Origin: CAYUXU01 sp964489695
GTDB taxonomy: Bacteria > Bacillota_I > Bacilli_A > Erysipelotrichales > Erysipelotrichaceae
DNA: 7,690 bases
NCBI GenBank assembly: GCA_964489695.1
Contig: CAZAZP010000033.1
Location: 1-7,690 of the forward strand
Reading direction: 5' to 3'
A program made the position numbers and the translations under genes. Positions 6,338 to 7,690 of the stretch are shown one piece after another; the first letter of the stretch is position 1, and each line of letters starts with the position of its first letter. A model generated the notes under the pieces. That model did no database searches, was not told where the DNA came from, and saw only the letters and a list, made by a program, of their open reading frames with translations.

Positions 6338-6559
6338 GAATCAAGCGTTGATCTGCGAGTAGATTATTCATAGTCGAATTAGAGAGTTTGTGTTAGGTGA
6401 AAACAAACCGCTAGGATAATTGAAAAAAAACAGGGAGCATTAGCCAGCCAGCTTTATCGGCCAACTTATTAAGTTACTAAGTTCGATTAAGTGATTAATC
6501 GATAAATTAGGGTGGTACCACGATGATAACTCTCGTCCCTAACTGGAGGAGAGTTTTTT
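6338..6559 (+). promoter_or_regulatory. T-box riboswitch (tRNA-Lys-sensing leader of lysS)
   Basis: The leader holds the ordered T-box landmarks. Stem I has AGTA (6358-6361), an 8-pair stem GATTATTC (6362-6369) with GGATAATT (6414-6421), and AGAGAG (6381-6386) leading into the distal hairpin GTTTGT/ACAAAC (6386-6391/6403-6408). GAA (6422-6424) closes the specifier loop. By the usual GAA-N-specifier layout the specifier is AAA (6426-6428), a lysine codon, matching the gene downstream. A stem III hairpin TCGATTAA/TTAATCGA (6483-6490/6495-6502) follows. The T-box AGGGTGGTACCACG is at 6509-6522, with TGGT (6513-6516) to pair with the acceptor end of uncharged tRNA. The antiterminator pairs TTAGGG (6507-6512) with CCCTAA (6537-6542) and ACGA (6520-6523) with TCGT (6533-6536), leaving the standard 7-base bulge. 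Uncharged tRNA should stabilise it and switch lysS on. The T-box identity is near certain; the lysine specificity is a structural reading. Confidence 0.93.
6528..6559 (+). terminator. T-box-controlled intrinsic terminator before lysS
   Basis: AACTCTC (6528-6534) pairs with GAGAGTT (6549-6555); an inner TCC/GGA adds to the stem, and T residues run to 6559. The 5' arm shares bases 6533-6534 with the antiterminator and the terminator loop contains its CCCTAA arm, so the two structures are mutually exclusive, as T-box transcription attenuation requires. Confidence 0.9.
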
Positions 6560-6572
6560 ATAAGGAGAAAAC

Positions 6573-7690
6573 ATGGAAAAATTAACTGATCAAGAGCTAG
6601 TTCGGCGCCAGAAAATGACAGCTTTAAAAGACCAAGGAATTGAACCATTTGGTCAAGCTTTTACGAAAACTCACCAAAGTGCTGAGATATTTACTTTGTA
6701 TGATCAATATGATAAAGAAACATTAGCTGAAATGGCCCCAGCCGTAATCGTGGCTGGCCGGATTATGACCAAACGGGAAATGGGTAAAGCTGGTTTTTTA
6801 CACCTTCAAGACCAAACTGGTCAGATTCAAGTTTATTTACGCCAAGATAGTCTGACTCCACTGGAGTTTGATTTATTTAAGTCGGCTGATCTAGGCGATA
6901 TTATTGGCATTGCTGGGACTGTTTTTCGCACTAACCATGGCGAATTGTCGATTAAGGCTTTAAAATATACTCATTTAAGTAAAGCTTTACGACCTTTACC
7001 CGAGAAGTTTCATGGTTTAATTGATGTCGAAGAACGTTATCGACGACGTTATTTAGACTTAATTATGAATGAGCGTTCGCGTTATATTGCTTTAAGTCGA
7101 ACTAAAATAATTCGAGCCATCCAACATTATTTTGATGCTTTAGGTTATATTGAAGTGGAAACCCCCGTGCTTCAACCGATTTTAGGTGGCGCCGCTGCGA
7201 AACCATTTGTGACTCATCATAATACGTTAGACATGGACTTCTATTTAAGAATAGCGACTGAATTACCACTAAAGCGCTTAATCGTTGGTGGATTTGAAGG
7301 AGTTTATGAAATTGGTCGTTTGTTTAGAAACGAAGGAATGAGTCCAAAACATAATCCCGAATTCACTACCGTTGAAGTATATATTGCTTATATTGATATG
7401 TTAAAGATGATGGAAGTTACCGAACAACTTGTAGAAGCAGTTAGCTTAGAAGTTTTAAAGACAACAGAACTTACTTATGGTGAAATTGAACTTTCTTTAA
7501 AAGCGCCTTTTAAAAGAATCCATATGGTTGATGCGATTAAACAAGTCACAGGCATCGATTTTTGGACCATTAAGGATGACAAAACTGCCTTGGAATTAGC
7601 GAAATCGCATCAAATTCCATTATTAAGTCACCAAGCCACATTAGGCCACGTTATTAATGCCTTTTTTGAATATTATGTGGAAGCAACGAT
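6573..7690 (+). CDS. lysS: Lysyl-tRNA synthetase, class II (3' end beyond window)
   Basis: Charges tRNA-Lys with lysine using ATP, as a cytosolic homodimer. The frame is open from ATG 6573 to the window edge: 372 complete codons and two further bases, against roughly 490-500 in the family, so about a quarter is missing at the right, including motif 3. AAGGAG (6562-6567) sits 5 bases before the ATG. Seen: an N-terminal OB-fold anticodon-binding domain (about 55-135, with VAGRIMTKREMGKAGFLHL and QDQTGQIQVYL), the link DVEERYRRRYLDLI (151-164), motif 1 ending in VETPVLQPILGGAAAKPF (195-212), then YLRIATELPLKRLIVGG (224-240) and motif 2 with GRLFRNEG (248-255) and HNPEFTTVE (260-268). These are class II, not class I, LysRS features. 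The segment between FRNEG and HNPEF reads MSPK where many homologues have ISTR, a mild change. Expression is controlled by the T-box just upstream. Confidence 0.96.
   Translation, partial: MEKLTDQELVRRQKMTALKDQGIEPFGQAFTKTHQSAEIFTLYDQYDKETLAEMAPAVIVAGRIMTKREMGKAGFLHLQDQTGQIQVYLRQDSLTPLEFDLFKSADLGDIIGIAGTVFRTNHGELSIKALKYTHLSKALRPLPEKFHGLIDVEERYRRRYLDLIMNERSRYIALSRTKIIRAIQHYFDALGYIEVETPVLQPILGGAAAKPFVTHHNTLDMDFYLRIATELPLKRLIVGGFEGVYEIGRLFRNEGMSPKHNPEFTTVEVYIAYIDMLKMMEVTEQLVEAVSLEVLKTTELTYGEIELSLKAPFKRIHMVDAIKQVTGIDFWTIKDDKTALELAKSHQIPLLSHQATLGHVINAFFEYYVEAT

Noticed and set aside
107..7690. Alternative genetic code (TGA as tryptophan) of Mollicutes
   Set aside because: hpt terminates with TGA and the tryptophans checked are TGG; no conserved frame needs TGA read-through.
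1..7690. A new defence system, CRISPR array or prophage segment
   Set aside because: Apart from the first gene every frame is a recognisable housekeeping gene in a conserved order, and no direct-repeat array or integrase was seen.

Overview
The window is a compact, one-directional housekeeping gene cluster from a low-GC Gram-positive bacterium (Bacillota in the broad sense). The base composition is AT-rich, ribosome-binding sites are strong, and the order tilS-hpt-ftsH-hslO-dusB-lysS is the conserved block I know from Lactobacillales and related low-GC Firmicutes; Bacillus itself inserts other genes between ftsH/hslO and lysS. TGA is used as a stop (hpt ends in it) and tryptophans are TGG, so this is not a Mycoplasma/Spiroplasma-type code. 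Whether it is Lactobacillales, Erysipelotrichales or an Acholeplasma-like lineage cannot be settled from this stretch.

Layout: positions 1-94 hold a strong palindromic hairpin and no gene. Next come a PemK/MazF-fold-like protein of uncertain role (107-682), tilS (716-1924), hpt (1948-2493) and ftsH (2490-4367, start overlapping the hpt stop). A hairpin with a T-tract that begins inside the ftsH stop codon (4366-4390) partly separates this group from hslO (4408-5292) and dusB (5270-6319, overlapping hslO by 23 bases). A consensus promoter lies across the end of dusB. It feeds a T-box riboswitch (about 6338-6559) whose predicted specifier is AAA (lysine), followed by lysS (6573 to the window end, truncated by the edge after 372 codons).

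The genes fall into two themes. tilS, dusB and lysS act on tRNA (lysidine at the wobble base of tRNA-Ile, dihydrouridine in tRNA, charging of tRNA-Lys). ftsH and hslO serve protein quality control (membrane AAA+ zinc protease, redox-activated holdase). hpt is purine salvage. Three starts (the first gene, tilS, ftsH) use the same extended GGTGA(T) Shine-Dalgarno at identical spacing.

I see no new defence system, CRISPR array, insertion sequence or tRNA/rRNA gene. The most interesting item is the lysine-type T-box in front of a class II lysS with its own promoter; secondary items are the PemK-like protein lacking the usual toxin arginine motif, the hairpin at the left edge and the terminator embedded in the ftsH stop codon.
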